DNA of 31,204 bases from Bodo saltans (lineage: Eukaryota > Euglenozoa > Kinetoplastea > Eubodonida > Bodonidae): contig CYKH01000420.1 in NCBI GenBank assembly GCA_001460835.1, forward strand, positions 28,445 through 59,648, read 5' to 3'. Below, piece after piece: positions 16,446-25,641 of the stretch. Position 1 is the stretch's first letter, and the number at the start of each line of letters is the position of its first letter. Under the pieces are notes generated by a model. It did not search any database. It had not been told where the DNA came from and saw only the letters and a program-made list of their open reading frames with translations. Position numbers and translations under genes: made by a program.

Positions 16446-17738
16446 ATGACCGCTGGAGATCGACTGCGCCAACTGAAAGACTTACGTCAAGCGCGAGCGT
16501 CGCTTCCTCGAGATCGTGTCTCGTCAGCACCAGCGGGGCACTTCTCGGCAACCGGCAGCGTAGCCGCTGCAGCGACATCGTCGTCACACGCCACATCGCC
16601 CACACCAACGTTCTCCAAAATGAGGTGGACACCCACTCCCCACGTGGCAATTATTTCCGACGAACCTCAAGGAAACATGTGGAAGGTGATTGCCGATCAA
16701 GCAGCAAAGGAGGAAGCTGCTCGTCGGGCACTCGCGAAGGAAGCCAAGGAGGCCAAGGTTCGTGCGCAATCAGAACTTCTCGCGCAACAAGTACGCGAGC
16801 GAGAGCGCCGCGCAGAAGAGCGCCGTGAAGAGTCCATGCGCGATCGCAAGATGATCGAAGAAGATCGAGAGAAGTGGCGCCAGCAGAATGAATTGGCTGC
16901 TGAGGCAAGGAAGCGGAAGAACGCTGTGGTGGTCGACAATTTGAACACCCAACGTGACGAACGCCAACGCAGAAAAGAAGCGGACACCCGTGCGCGCGAA
17001 ATTGAGGATAAAATTCTTCTTCGCCAAATTGAAGAATTCAATCAGGAAGCTCAAAATCAACTTCTTCGTCAACGAGAGGAGAAAGAGCTCCTCAAAGAAG
17101 CGCTTGATCGTGCCAATCAAGCTCAGATCGAAGAGCATCACCGTAGAAAGCAAGAAGAAATTGAGTACAACCGTCGACTGGAAGAGGAACAGATTCGTAG
17201 ATCAGAAGCCGAAGCCGCGCGACGCGAAAAGCAGTTGGAGGACCTTCGTCAGCGCATTCTCAAGCAGGATAGCATGGGTACTCAAATGAAGGCCGTTGCA
17301 GACGAAAAGGAAAAGCTCGAGGAAGAGCGTCGCGCTGCGGAGAACGAACGGAATGAGCAGAAGCGAATCGAAAAGGAAACCCGTGAAAAACTCCAAAAGC
17401 GTGCTGCCTTCGAGAAGATCCTTCGCTTGCAAGCACTTCAGATTCGCGAACGCCATCAGCGTGAGGAAGAAGCTCAGGCGCTGAAGCACTCAGAAAAAGA
17501 AGAGATGGAGCACCTGCTCAAGGCTGCGGAAGCCTCCAAAAAGGAAGAGCGACTGCGACTGAAGGGCAAGGCGCATCATCATTTGCACGATATTAAGAGC
17601 CAGATTGTGTTGAACACCAAGAAACACGAGGTAGTCATGTCTACTGAAGAGCAACGCTTTAACAAACGCATCTTAGAACGTGCACAAGGAGTGCGAACTA
17701 TCACACCAGGCACTCTCCGGTCATCCAGTCCAATCTAA
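16446..17738 (+). CDS. Trichoplein/TPH-like coiled-coil protein, probable flagellar component
   Basis: 430 residues from the first ATG. Residues 1-85 are Ser/Ala/Thr-rich and probably disordered. From about 85 to 400 the protein is one continuous, very charged helix rich in Glu, Arg, Lys and Gln (for example R-E-R-E-R-R-A-E-E-R-R-E-E, then R-R-L-E-E-E-Q-I-R-R-S-E-A-E-A), as in trichohyalin-plectin-homology proteins such as MNS1, CFAP45 and CFAP53. These are inner-microtubule or axonemal proteins in other eukaryotes. The C-terminal tail (T-I-T-P-G-T-L-R-S-S-S-P-I) is short and Ser-rich. Which family member this is cannot be decided by eye, since long charged coiled coils look alike. Ends in TAA. 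Confidence 0.82.
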   Translation: MTAGDRLRQLKDLRQARASLPRDRVSSAPAGHFSATGSVAAAATSSSHATSPTPTFSKMRWTPTPHVAIISDEPQGNMWKVIADQAAKEEAARRALAKEAKEAKVRAQSELLAQQVRERERRAEERREESMRDRKMIEEDREKWRQQNELAAEARKRKNAVVVDNLNTQRDERQRRKEADTRAREIEDKILLRQIEEFNQEAQNQLLRQREEKELLKEALDRANQAQIEEHHRRKQEEIEYNRRLEEEQIRRSEAEAARREKQLEDLRQRILKQDSMGTQMKAVADEKEKLEEERRAAENERNEQKRIEKETREKLQKRAAFEKILRLQALQIRERHQREEEAQALKHSEKEEMEHLLKAAEASKKEERLRLKGKAHHHLHDIKSQIVLNTKKHEVVMSTEEQRFNKRILERAQGVRTITPGTLRSSSPI

Positions 17739-18118
17739 ACTTGTTGTCGTCTTCTGCTACCATCGCCCCGTATTTCAATTTGCTGTGAACCCAAAATGTA
17801 CGCCAAATGAAATGGAAAGAACATCACCACTCCTTCTTGTAAGTTATTCAACAATTGTACATGTATTGTTTCAACGAAAACAGTGGTGTTAGCTTCATGA
17901 GGGGGGAAAAAAAAGAACAAACTAAGTGGTACTCGTGTCCCTTAACAACACGCAATTGAGCGTCTCAGACTTTTCTTTTCGTGCTTTCTGAAACCAAAAC
18001 CCCCGAAATTTTGAGGAGCTCCGAAGAGCTTTTTAACATTTAGAACATCATACGTCGTACACCACCCCCCTTTTCCTTTAGCAGCAACGCAAAGACTCGG
18101 CATCTAGTAAGCAGTTTG
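17739..18118 (+). other. Intergenic region upstream of the MAP kinase gene
   Basis: 380 bases, A/T-rich with a T/C stretch near 17742-17780, an A-rich run near 17905-17920 and T/C tracts around 17968-17990. It ends in the acceptor described separately. No coding signal seen. Confidence 0.5.
18065..18081 (+). promoter_or_regulatory. Probable trans-splice acceptor for the MAP kinase gene
   Basis: A pure C/T tract of 15 bases is followed directly by AG at 18080-18081, 37 bases before the ATG at 18119, with no ATG between. Confidence 0.65.
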
Positions 18119-19288
18119 ATGTCATCCTACGCCACAAGCATCACAAATGCCTCCATTACATCCGCTGCGCACACATGCAATCTTGTCACCACACGCAACA
18201 ACAGAAAAGTGTATCGTGTTCGAGGCGGTCCGTTTGAAATCGATGACCACTACTCTGTCACGACTGTTGTAGGCCACGGCGCCTATGGTGTCGTGTGCGC
18301 TGCCCTTGACGAGCGCACTGGACGTGAAGTTGCCATCAAACGTATTGGTCGGATATTCGACGATCTCGTCGATGGTCGCCGCATTTTACGAGAAATTACG
18401 ATTTTGCGACTTTTGCGAGAAAGTAAATGCCGCAATGTTCTGCAACTTCATCGCGTTCTTCGCCCATTTGAACCTGTGGACACCTTCCGAGATTTGTATG
18501 TCGTCACGGAGCTGCTCGACCATGATCTGTACTCATGGATTCGTCAAAAGCGCGACACGTCGACACAACAGATCCGACATGTCATCGCACAAGTGCTTCG
18601 GTGTTTAGCGGATATGCATGCAATGGGCATTATCCACCGTGACATCAAGCCCAGCAACGTTTTGCTGAACGACAGCGAAGATGTGTTCGTATGTGATTTC
18701 GGTTTAGCGAGGGCAGGTATGCATGAGTTCCGTGAGCCAACCGACCTTACCGATTACGTCGTGACGAGGTGGTATAGACCCCCTGAGCTGCTGATGATGT
18801 GCAAGTATCACCTTCCAGTGGATGTGTGGACGGCGGGTTGCGTCATGGCCGAGTTTGCCATGCAGCGTCCACTATTCTCAGGCAGAGACTACATTCATCA
18901 GCTAAGCCTTTTAGTATCAACTGTGCAGGTGCGCAGCATTGAATTTGTACAGGAGTCTGGATCTGCTGCCGCTGGGTTCTTGTCGGAACTCGTAAGCAAA
19001 AGTCAACCACTGACGCGGCCACTCACACGCGTTCTCAGCATGCTCCCACCAGACGGAATCGATGTAGTGGAGAAGATGTTGGCGTTCGACCCGAAGGAGC
19101 GCATCACGGCGAGAGAGGCACTTAGACATCCGTTTTTCGCATCGGTCGGTGGCGAATCGCAGGCCATTTACCCGAAACCTCCCACCGAGAATCTTGACAT
19201 GTCCTTCGACTTGCAATGCGATATCTCGGAAGCTCAACTTCGACGAAAGGTATGGGACGAGATTGACGCACACTATGGAGAGAGTTAA
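18119..19288 (+). CDS. MAP kinase (TDY activation loop)
   Basis: 389 residues with a full Ser/Thr kinase domain from about 45 to 345. Visible landmarks: Gly loop G52-H-G-A-Y-G57, VAIK with K74, catalytic H173-R-D175-I-K-P-S-N, D193-F-G, and T211-D-Y213 followed by V-V-T-R-W-Y-R-P-P-E-L, the MAPK P+1 signature. D-V-W-T-A-G-C-V-M-A-E and the R-I-T-A-R-E-A-L-R-H-P-F-F end are also standard. T-D-Y is the common activation motif of kinetoplastid MAPKs. All catalytic residues are present, so it should be active once phosphorylated by a MAPKK. The N-terminal 44 residues are a Thr/Ala-rich extension. The pathway is not deducible. Ends in TAA. Confidence 0.96.
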   Translation: MSSYATSITNASITSAAHTCNLVTTRNNRKVYRVRGGPFEIDDHYSVTTVVGHGAYGVVCAALDERTGREVAIKRIGRIFDDLVDGRRILREITILRLLRESKCRNVLQLHRVLRPFEPVDTFRDLYVVTELLDHDLYSWIRQKRDTSTQQIRHVIAQVLRCLADMHAMGIIHRDIKPSNVLLNDSEDVFVCDFGLARAGMHEFREPTDLTDYVVTRWYRPPELLMMCKYHLPVDVWTAGCVMAEFAMQRPLFSGRDYIHQLSLLVSTVQVRSIEFVQESGSAAAGFLSELVSKSQPLTRPLTRVLSMLPPDGIDVVEKMLAFDPKERITAREALRHPFFASVGGESQAIYPKPPTENLDMSFDLQCDISEAQLRRKVWDEIDAHYGES

Positions 19289-19470
19289 AACGTTTTGGTG
19301 CGTTACTTTCTTTTTCTTTTTGCTTCTTGCATCTACCGAGAACATCAATTCCTTTTCAACCACAAAAATGAATGATCGATCCGCTACATTTCTTAACATC
19401 TCAATTCCATTCATCACGCAATAACTGATTACTACGGAGGCGCAAGACAATGAACTTGTTGTTGTTTGTT

Positions 19471-19484
19471 ATTTTTTTTTAAAG
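19471..19484 (+). promoter_or_regulatory. Probable trans-splice acceptor for the gene at 19533
   Basis: A run of T is followed by AAAG with the AG at 19483-19484. The next ATG is the start codon at 19533. Confidence 0.5.
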
Positions 19485-19532
19485 GATAGAGCGTTTCATT
19501 CAGAAGAACTTCCCGCTCTCTTTGGAAAAGAA

Positions 19533-20795
19533 ATGTCTTCTTCTTACACTGCCACAGTTACGCTAGGCCCCTCACTGCAACGCACCACTCTTTTGCTGCC
19601 TCGTCCTCGGACAGTGTCGCCCCACGATACCAGCATTCCTGTGCTGCCGTCATTTAGGACGAGAAGTGCTGGTGGAGACACACCCTCCCTAAATGTTGCC
19701 ATTCTGCGACGATCAGTGTACACCCAACGATTACTGCGAAACGAGCTGCGCACTATTATTTCAGATCGAGGGAATTTCGGCAATCCATCGATTCCCAGCA
19801 AAGCACTGGCAAGACGAGGAGGTGCTGATGGTGATTCGTCCCTCAAACAACGAATCACGAGCCCAACGTCCCTTAGTTCCGCTTCGACATCATTAGTGAT
19901 TCCAAACTATGACCTCGCAGCGACTTGTTCAAGTCCTGCTGATGCTGCTACCGCGTCAGGGCGTCCCCCGACAGCAACATCAATGGTTCGTTCTCTACTC
20001 ACCGGCCTCGTCGCTCGAACAGTGCCTCCGCAAGCAGGACCAAGCCCAAGGACGGAGAAAGACACTCTCAGTTTTCCCATTGCTGGTCCTCCCTCTTCTT
20101 CGCTTGCCGGCGGTGAAGACGATACCAACAACCAGAAGCACTCTATTGGGACGTATCTGCCCTATCGCGCACACGACCGATTTGTGGACAACCGGCCACC
20201 TAGTCGCGGCGGTATTGCCATATTCCGGGAAAAACTGCATCGGGACTTAGAAGCGGCACTCCCTCAAGCCTTGCTCGATGGAGATGTGTCATACTCTGCC
20301 GGAACTACTTCCAGTGGTGGTGACGATGGTAACGGAGGAGGAGCGGTAGGGCAACCAACTGCACTGCCACATAACCTTCTGATACCGTGTGTCAGTCGTT
20401 ACCCGGAAGCCGTTCATGGGCCCACTGGCATTGAGAGTGTTGCAAAGGAAGCCAGCGCGATTCGACAGCCTCCGCCTACTTCGTATGTGAGGGAATTGCA
20501 GCGTCAGTCACAAATGGACTCCCCAGGGAGATGCAACTCAGGTGAATTTCAACGGAGACTTCTCCGACCTCGGTCAGTAGACGTGCTCCTTGGAGGAAGA
20601 CCTCGCCCACCGGATGGTGCCGTTGTTGTTCATGCAGCTCCGACACAATCAACGATTGCGTCGCGTCGACGCGTTGCATCCTCACGAAAAGCGTTTCTGG
20701 CGCAACAAGCGATGGGGAAAGGAGACGACGCGCCGTTGGAGCAGTTTCACCATCAGCCTTCGATGGCAGCTCGACCTTTGTCATCCCTGCACTAA
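19533..20795 (+). CDS. Low-complexity hypothetical protein
   Basis: 420 residues, rich in Ser, Pro, Arg, Gly and Thr, with no membrane segment and no domain I recognise. Short ordered-looking stretches are Y-T-Q-R-L-L-R-N-E-L-R-T-I-I (about 62-75) and a central I-F-R-E-K-L-H-R-D-L-E-A-A-L-P-Q-A-L-L-D-G-D (about 227-248). A Gly/Asp-rich run follows (about 255-270). R-P-R and R-P-P motifs are frequent, as in other disordered cytoskeletal proteins of this window. The ATG is the first after the acceptor. Probably a kinetoplastid-specific protein; function unknown. Ends in TAA. Confidence 0.78.
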   Translation: MSSSYTATVTLGPSLQRTTLLLPRPRTVSPHDTSIPVLPSFRTRSAGGDTPSLNVAILRRSVYTQRLLRNELRTIISDRGNFGNPSIPSKALARRGGADGDSSLKQRITSPTSLSSASTSLVIPNYDLAATCSSPADAATASGRPPTATSMVRSLLTGLVARTVPPQAGPSPRTEKDTLSFPIAGPPSSSLAGGEDDTNNQKHSIGTYLPYRAHDRFVDNRPPSRGGIAIFREKLHRDLEAALPQALLDGDVSYSAGTTSSGGDDGNGGGAVGQPTALPHNLLIPCVSRYPEAVHGPTGIESVAKEASAIRQPPPTSYVRELQRQSQMDSPGRCNSGEFQRRLLRPRSVDVLLGGRPRPPDGAVVVHAAPTQSTIASRRRVASSRKAFLAQQAMGKGDDAPLEQFHHQPSMAARPLSSLH

Positions 20796-20856
20796 TGACG
20801 ACCCTCCCTGTGGATGACACTTTTTGTAGATTTTGTTGTGCAGTACTGATTTCGAG

Positions 20857-20880
20857 CTTGTCCGTGTCCTCTTAATGCAG
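20857..20880 (+). promoter_or_regulatory. Probable trans-splice acceptor for the aldehyde dehydrogenase gene
   Basis: A T/C-rich tract is followed by ATGCAG with the AG at 20879-20880. A second candidate AG lies at 20842-20843 after a T-rich stretch. Confidence 0.45.
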
Positions 20881-20956
20881 TGACAAGATGTGTAAAAATG
20901 CGTGGAAACGATAATTGCGTTGAAAAAAAATCCTGTGTAGCAAGAGAGAGACCTAA

Positions 20957-22714
20957 ATGTCAAACGACGATTGCTGGTATTGCACACCGTGGTTCACCGT
21001 GTCGCTGGTGTTGCTCGAGCTTAAGTTCGGGATTGTGCGGTTTATTGTATCAATGATTGCTCAAACGATCGAGCGATACACTGCACCCACCATCAAGGTG
21101 GAGGCTCCCAAAACAAGGTTTGATGCTGCCCCATCGGCAACACAACTGACACCACAGTCCGCCGGTGCAGGGCAAATTCAGTGCTTCGATAAAGGCACGA
21201 ATGCTCCCCTTGGCCTCGTGCGTGCCATCCCCACTGATGAGGTGAAGGCTATTGTTGCTCGTGCTCGTGTGGCACAAGAGAAATGGGCCAAGACTAGCTT
21301 CTCCACCCGCCGAAAGTTGATGTTCTCCCTTCTAGATTACGTGATCGCAAACCAGCGTCTCATTTGCGAAACGGCAAGTGTGGAATGCGGCAAGACGATG
21401 ATGGACGGCACTCTGGGCGAGATCTTGACGACCCTTGAGAAGCTCCGTTGGACCGCTGCGCACGGTGAAGATGTTCTGCAAGAGGAGGTCCGTGATGTTG
21501 GCCTTATCACCATGCACAAGCGTGCTGCAGTGAATTACGTCCCTTTTGGTGTGATTGGTGCCATCGTCTCTTGGAACTACCCCTTCCATAACATCTACGG
21601 GCCCATGATATCAGCGCTTTTCGCTGGAAACGCGTTTGTCGGCAAGGTATCTGAGTACAGCTCGTACTACGCAAAGTTTTACGAATCGATTGTGCGCGAG
21701 GGTCTGAAGCAACTTGGTCAGTCCCCTGACCTCGTTACGTTTCTCACCGGCTTCGCAGAAACTGGAGAAGCGCTCGTGTCGTCTGCCGATAAGATTACGT
21801 TTATCGGCTCCCCTGGCGTTGGTAAGCTTGTCATGCGCAAAGCATCCGAAACCCTCACCCCTGTTGTGCTTGAGCTCGGTGGTAAGGACCCTGCCATTAT
21901 CCTTGAAGATGCTGATTTGGAACAAGTGATTCCCATTGTCATGCGTGGTACGTACCAGAATTGCGGCCAGAACTGTGTTGGCCTTGAGCGCATCCTCGTT
22001 CACGCATCGATTCACGACAAGCTGGTCAACATCCTTGTCGAGAAGGTCAAGAAGCTGACGCAAGGCGCCGCTTCCACTGGATCTGTGAAGGATCTGGGTG
22101 CAATGACGATGGGACCCGCGTCCGTAAAGAAGATTCAAAAGCTTGTGGATGAGTCTGTTGCCTCCGGTGCAAAAGTACTCGTGGGCGGCAAGGCAACCAC
22201 GGATCAGTTCTTCCCCCCAACCATCATGGTCAACGTGACCTCCAAGACGCCGATTGCCGTGGAGGAAGTCTTTGGCCCTATTCTTGTCGTCATGAAGTTC
22301 TCCTCGGATGAGGAGGCCATCCATCTTGTGAACGACTGCCCATACGGCCTGGGCTCCAGCGTCTTCTCCGCCAACACTGCTCGTGCGAAATCCATTGCAG
22401 ACAGGCTGAAGACTGGCATGGTGAACGTCAATGACTTCGGCATCAACTACCTGTGCCAATCCCTTCCTTTTGGTGGCGTGAAGGTGTCTGGTTTCGATCG
22501 ATTTGCTGGACGTGAGGGGCTTCGTGGCAACTGCGTGGTGCGTGCCTCCACCACTGACAGAATTCCAGGAGTGAAGACCGTCATCCCCCCTATTCTGCAG
22601 TACCCCATCCAAGAATCCGCGTTTGTGTTTATGGAGAACCTTGTCCGCGTCTTGTATGGCACAACGCTGCAGTTTGTGACAAGTGCCGTTAGCCTTGCGA
22701 CCTTCAAGAAGTAG
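20957..22714 (+). CDS. Membrane-anchored aldehyde dehydrogenase, ALDH22/Msc7-like
   Basis: 585 residues. After a hydrophobic N-terminal segment (about 12-35) comes a complete ALDH domain (about 75-545). Landmarks: the SWNYPFHN cofactor-site motif, F-I-G-S-P-G-V-G-K, general base E306 in VLELGGKDP, catalytic C340 in N-C-G-Q-N-C-V-G-L-E-R, and the E-E-V-F-G-P-I and P-F-G-G-V-K-x-S-G-F-D-R-F-A-G motifs. The family oxidises aldehydes to acids with NAD(P)+. The N-terminal anchor, overall length and N-C-G-Q-N-C form resemble plant ALDH22A1 and yeast Msc7, which are ER or endomembrane proteins with uncertain natural substrates; fatty aldehydes are a plausible guess. A hydrophobic C-terminal tail is also present. 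Codon use is fairly biased, suggesting good expression. Confidence 0.95.
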   Translation: MSNDDCWYCTPWFTVSLVLLELKFGIVRFIVSMIAQTIERYTAPTIKVEAPKTRFDAAPSATQLTPQSAGAGQIQCFDKGTNAPLGLVRAIPTDEVKAIVARARVAQEKWAKTSFSTRRKLMFSLLDYVIANQRLICETASVECGKTMMDGTLGEILTTLEKLRWTAAHGEDVLQEEVRDVGLITMHKRAAVNYVPFGVIGAIVSWNYPFHNIYGPMISALFAGNAFVGKVSEYSSYYAKFYESIVREGLKQLGQSPDLVTFLTGFAETGEALVSSADKITFIGSPGVGKLVMRKASETLTPVVLELGGKDPAIILEDADLEQVIPIVMRGTYQNCGQNCVGLERILVHASIHDKLVNILVEKVKKLTQGAASTGSVKDLGAMTMGPASVKKIQKLVDESVASGAKVLVGGKATTDQFFPPTIMVNVTSKTPIAVEEVFGPILVVMKFSSDEEAIHLVNDCPYGLGSSVFSANTARAKSIADRLKTGMVNVNDFGINYLCQSLPFGGVKVSGFDRFAGREGLRGNCVVRASTTDRIPGVKTVIPPILQYPIQESAFVFMENLVRVLYGTTLQFVTSAVSLATFKK

Positions 22715-22881
22715 AGTCTCTTGAGTGCGACCAAGAGAGAGGGGGAGACAGAGAGAGACAAGGAGTTGATAACGACTACGTATGGAAGACACACAACTGC
22801 TGTTTAAATGCGAACCACAACAAACATTGCTTATTTCTGTAAACACCACCCTGAAATATGAGTTAAGATTTCTTCACGTGA

Positions 22882-22897
22882 CTTCTCCTTTTTTGAG
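22882..22897 (+). promoter_or_regulatory. Probable trans-splice acceptor deciding the start at 22923
   Basis: A C/T tract is followed by GAG with AG at 22896-22897. It lies downstream of an earlier in-frame ATG at 22782 but upstream of the ATG at 22923, which favours the later start. Confidence 0.45.
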
Positions 22898-22922
22898 TTT
22901 CATACATTTTGAGGGATCCAAA

Positions 22923-23870
22923 ATGTTTCAAAGCTGGGCAGTGCGACACGAAGTATCCGTGCGGTGCGGCCAGCTCGCGAAGGATGGGTACTTGCCAACC
23001 CACACCTCTGCGTTGAAGGTGACAAGTTTGAGGTATCAGAAGAGTCATATTGCTGAAGTTCTTTTCGCGGAGTACTGCGCAGAACAAACCTTCTCGCCTC
23101 CCAGTGAAGAGATTTACGAGAGCATCGTCGTGCAAACTCAACACTTGCTGGTACAGGCCCTTTCTCACTTCTCACACGCGCAAGGAGCTGAGCTCGCTCC
23201 CTCCGCCAAGCGTGTGCTGTCAGACATTGTTCAAAATGAATGCTTGCACTTGACGCGCATACTATGCGACGTGTTCTGGTCGATCCTTGTCGATTTGCAT
23301 TCCACCCGCACGCTAGAGCCCCTTAAGAACCTCAAACCATCAACGGATCCAGCTGCTTCGCGAAAAGTAGCGCAATCATTAGCAAGCATGATGGATCTGG
23401 AGGAAATATTTGCGGCCGCTTGTGCAACTCGAAGTGAGACGTTGGACCACGAAGCGTTTTCTAGGCTGTTGACGCGCCTTCAGCTGCTCATCTCTGGGAA
23501 CATCGTGGAGTCGCTACTCAACGACATGCGATTGGAAGGGAATCCTCTTAGTCTGGTGCCACCCCCAACTTCCGTATCGCGCAGGCAGCAAGCAGGACCT
23601 CATGGGCAGTCGCCCTCACCTCCGTCAGCACTTGCACACAATCCCAATGGATCATCGAAAGACTTGAGCAACGGTCTTCTACGCAATTCGATGGAACTTT
23701 CACGAACCTCATCCGCCGGTCACTCTCCAAAAGGTGGCAGTGGGGCTGCATCTCGTGTCATTTCCCCGGTAGACAATTTTCATGACGACGCTGCAGCTCG
23801 AACTCCTCATAGCACGCTAAGAGTTAGACCTGCTCGACGTCGAGATGCGCGTGACTTCAGCCTTAAGTAA
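22923..23870 (+). CDS. Hypothetical protein with helical N-terminal region and disordered tail
   Basis: 315 residues from the ATG at 22923; an earlier ATG at 22782 would add 47 residues of A/T-rich, poorly coding-like sequence and sits before the likely splice acceptor. The first 190 residues look helical (for example S-H-I-A-E-V-L-F-A-E-Y-C, then S-E-E-I-Y-E-S-I-V-V-Q-T-Q-H-L-L-V-Q-A-L). A second helical part follows around D-L-E-E-I-F-A-A-A-C and L-L-T-R-L-Q-L-L-I-S-G. The last 100 residues are Ser/Pro/Arg-rich and probably disordered. No catalytic motif. The stop TAA is in the same frame as the following open frame. Confidence 0.72.
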   Translation: MFQSWAVRHEVSVRCGQLAKDGYLPTHTSALKVTSLRYQKSHIAEVLFAEYCAEQTFSPPSEEIYESIVVQTQHLLVQALSHFSHAQGAELAPSAKRVLSDIVQNECLHLTRILCDVFWSILVDLHSTRTLEPLKNLKPSTDPAASRKVAQSLASMMDLEEIFAAACATRSETLDHEAFSRLLTRLQLLISGNIVESLLNDMRLEGNPLSLVPPPTSVSRRQQAGPHGQSPSPPSALAHNPNGSSKDLSNGLLRNSMELSRTSSAGHSPKGGSGAASRVISPVDNFHDDAAARTPHSTLRVRPARRRDARDFSLK

Positions 23871-24071
23871 GCTACCCGAGCACACGTTTTGTTGTCGGAT
23901 GTCGGCCATGCGAAACTTCTGCAATCAGGGACTCAATATGCACAGCGTGCAAGCAAGAAGTTTCGACACTTATTATCACCGTTTGCTAAGAGCGAACGAC
24001 AAGCTCTACGGCAACTTGAGGGGGACCACAGCCACTACAGGTGCCACGACCAGAGAACCTATCGCAGCGCC

Positions 24072-25538
24072 ATGATATTGCCAGATGACGGCCCATACGG
24101 AACACTAACAGCAGGTGGCCTCAATGCATTTCACGTTCACGTCGAGCGCATGTCATCACGCATGCTTCTGGGCATCGCAGTGACAGCACCTGGAAACGTT
24201 CACCGTGCCAAGGATGAGGCGATCGGTCAAGGGCTGCGGGATGAGATGTCAGTTGAGCGTGGCACTACAACGTCAGCAGGCGGGCACCAACCGCGAAAGC
24301 CTGCTGTCCATTTGTCATTAAATAGCACCGCACGGAGCGCGAGGACGGCACCAGAGGGGGGAGCCGACAATCAGCCTTTCGCCGTTTCCAGTGAAGGAGC
24401 TCCCTCGTCTCCGATGGACGCAGCCATGTTGCCTTTCACGAAGCTTGTTCGCCTGGGATTACGGCAAGTACCTCCTGCACCACCGTCAACAGAAAAACCC
24501 ACCACCTCGTCGCTCAGCCGCGACATTGTGGGGAAACATCGAGGCTTGACAACAAAGTCATCGCAACATTTTTACACGACAAACCCATCCACTGTGTACC
24601 GCTCGTTCCAGACAATGCTGAGCGTCATGGATGAAGAAGTCGTGCATGAAAGGAAACCCGGGAACGAGGCAAACATTCACCGAGCATCTAAGTACATCGT
24701 TGCACAGCAGAAGCTGGCCAACATCATACCCTCACAGCGCCTTCCAGACGAAATGGAGGACACGCCATCGCCGATTGCAAGCGATGCCGGAGGTGCTTCA
24801 CCAAAGCGGAAAGCTCCGCTCCCTTACGGCGCTGTCTCACTGGAAGACATGCTGCGTGACGAGCTCCGCCCGGAGTGTGTGAGGCAGGCGTTGGAAAACG
24901 GGGCCTCGAGTGCAATTGCCTCAGCCCAGTCTATTTTTCAAAAGCATGACGTCCATCCGCTGTCCACAAAAGAGCGCCTTTCGGTCATCCTTGACCAAGG
25001 CGAGGCCAAGGCAGCAGCGATGGTTCGACCATTCTCTGCACGGCGTCGCACTGCTCCTGTTGCCGACATTACGTCAGCCACATCGCAGCGGACAATTGTG
25101 AAGCATGCTCGTCGTCTCCAACAAGAACAGGAATCTGCTCGTTCTACTGCTGAGCGCAGCCTCGAGAAGCAAAGTTTTCACCTCATGCGTGAGTATCACC
25201 ACAATATTGCGCCTCGTGTTCCCACCATCGCTGGACAAAGTCCAGAGGATGCTTCAATCCTTCGTCTGCAACTGATGCGGTCCAATGAGCAGTTTCTTCG
25301 GGTGCTGCGCCACACTGGGTTTCTGTTTCTCAAGAACGATCTTCGTCTTTCACTTGTGCAGTGCTCCACTGCAGTTGGCAAAGATCTTAAGACACTGCAA
25401 CGAATGCATCAACGTTTTCGTCGCGCAGGTCTACTTGTGAGTGATGATGATGATGATGATGACGACGATGCAGGAGAGGATGAGCACGATGAAGACGACA
25501 GTTTGGACGCGAGCATCGAGGCTTCGATTCGCGTGTGA
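24072..25538 (+). CDS. Hypothetical protein with RPFSARRR motif and acidic C-terminus
   Basis: 488 residues from the first in-frame ATG. The N-terminal half is low complexity. The C-terminal half is helical: an M-V-R-P-F-S-A-R-R-R motif (about 317-326), then a charged helix and a segment from about 395 to 455 (L-R-L-Q-L-M-R-S-N-E-Q-F-L-R-V-L-R...L-K-T-L-Q-R-M-H-Q-R-F-R-R-A-G). The tail carries a run of Asp encoded by GAT repeats (25442-25470) and more acidic residues. The RPFSA motif matches the RPxSA motifs of the 10112 gene, so both may be cytoskeletal; this is a guess. The start is uncertain: the frame is open back to 23871, and a different frame also looks coding over 23872-24071. Confidence 0.72.
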   Translation: MILPDDGPYGTLTAGGLNAFHVHVERMSSRMLLGIAVTAPGNVHRAKDEAIGQGLRDEMSVERGTTTSAGGHQPRKPAVHLSLNSTARSARTAPEGGADNQPFAVSSEGAPSSPMDAAMLPFTKLVRLGLRQVPPAPPSTEKPTTSSLSRDIVGKHRGLTTKSSQHFYTTNPSTVYRSFQTMLSVMDEEVVHERKPGNEANIHRASKYIVAQQKLANIIPSQRLPDEMEDTPSPIASDAGGASPKRKAPLPYGAVSLEDMLRDELRPECVRQALENGASSAIASAQSIFQKHDVHPLSTKERLSVILDQGEAKAAAMVRPFSARRRTAPVADITSATSQRTIVKHARRLQQEQESARSTAERSLEKQSFHLMREYHHNIAPRVPTIAGQSPEDASILRLQLMRSNEQFLRVLRHTGFLFLKNDLRLSLVQCSTAVGKDLKTLQRMHQRFRRAGLLVSDDDDDDDDDAGEDEHDEDDSLDASIEASIRV

Positions 25539-25641
25539 AGAAAGTGTACACTTTTGTAGCAACATTCCTTGGTCGACCATCTTTGGTCGTTCTCTCCTGA
25601 GTTGCGTTTAGATGTGTCATCAAATGATGTTGACGAGTGAA

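Noticed and set aside
15904-16650. A 248-residue open frame on the minus strand
   Set aside because: It spans the ends of two coiled-coil genes and their spacer in antisense, has a biased composition and no domain pattern.
21611-22849. A 412-residue open frame on the minus strand
   Set aside because: It lies antisense to the aldehyde dehydrogenase gene, whose motifs are unmistakable. The codon bias of that gene suppresses stops on the opposite strand.
9089-25538. Stop-codon reassignment (as in Blastocrithidia) to explain the in-frame stops
   Set aside because: Most genes here end cleanly at TAA, TAG or TGA followed by typical A/T-rich spacers, and conserved genes such as the ALDH, kinase and PLC contain no internal stops. 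Local damage or errors explain the few cases better.
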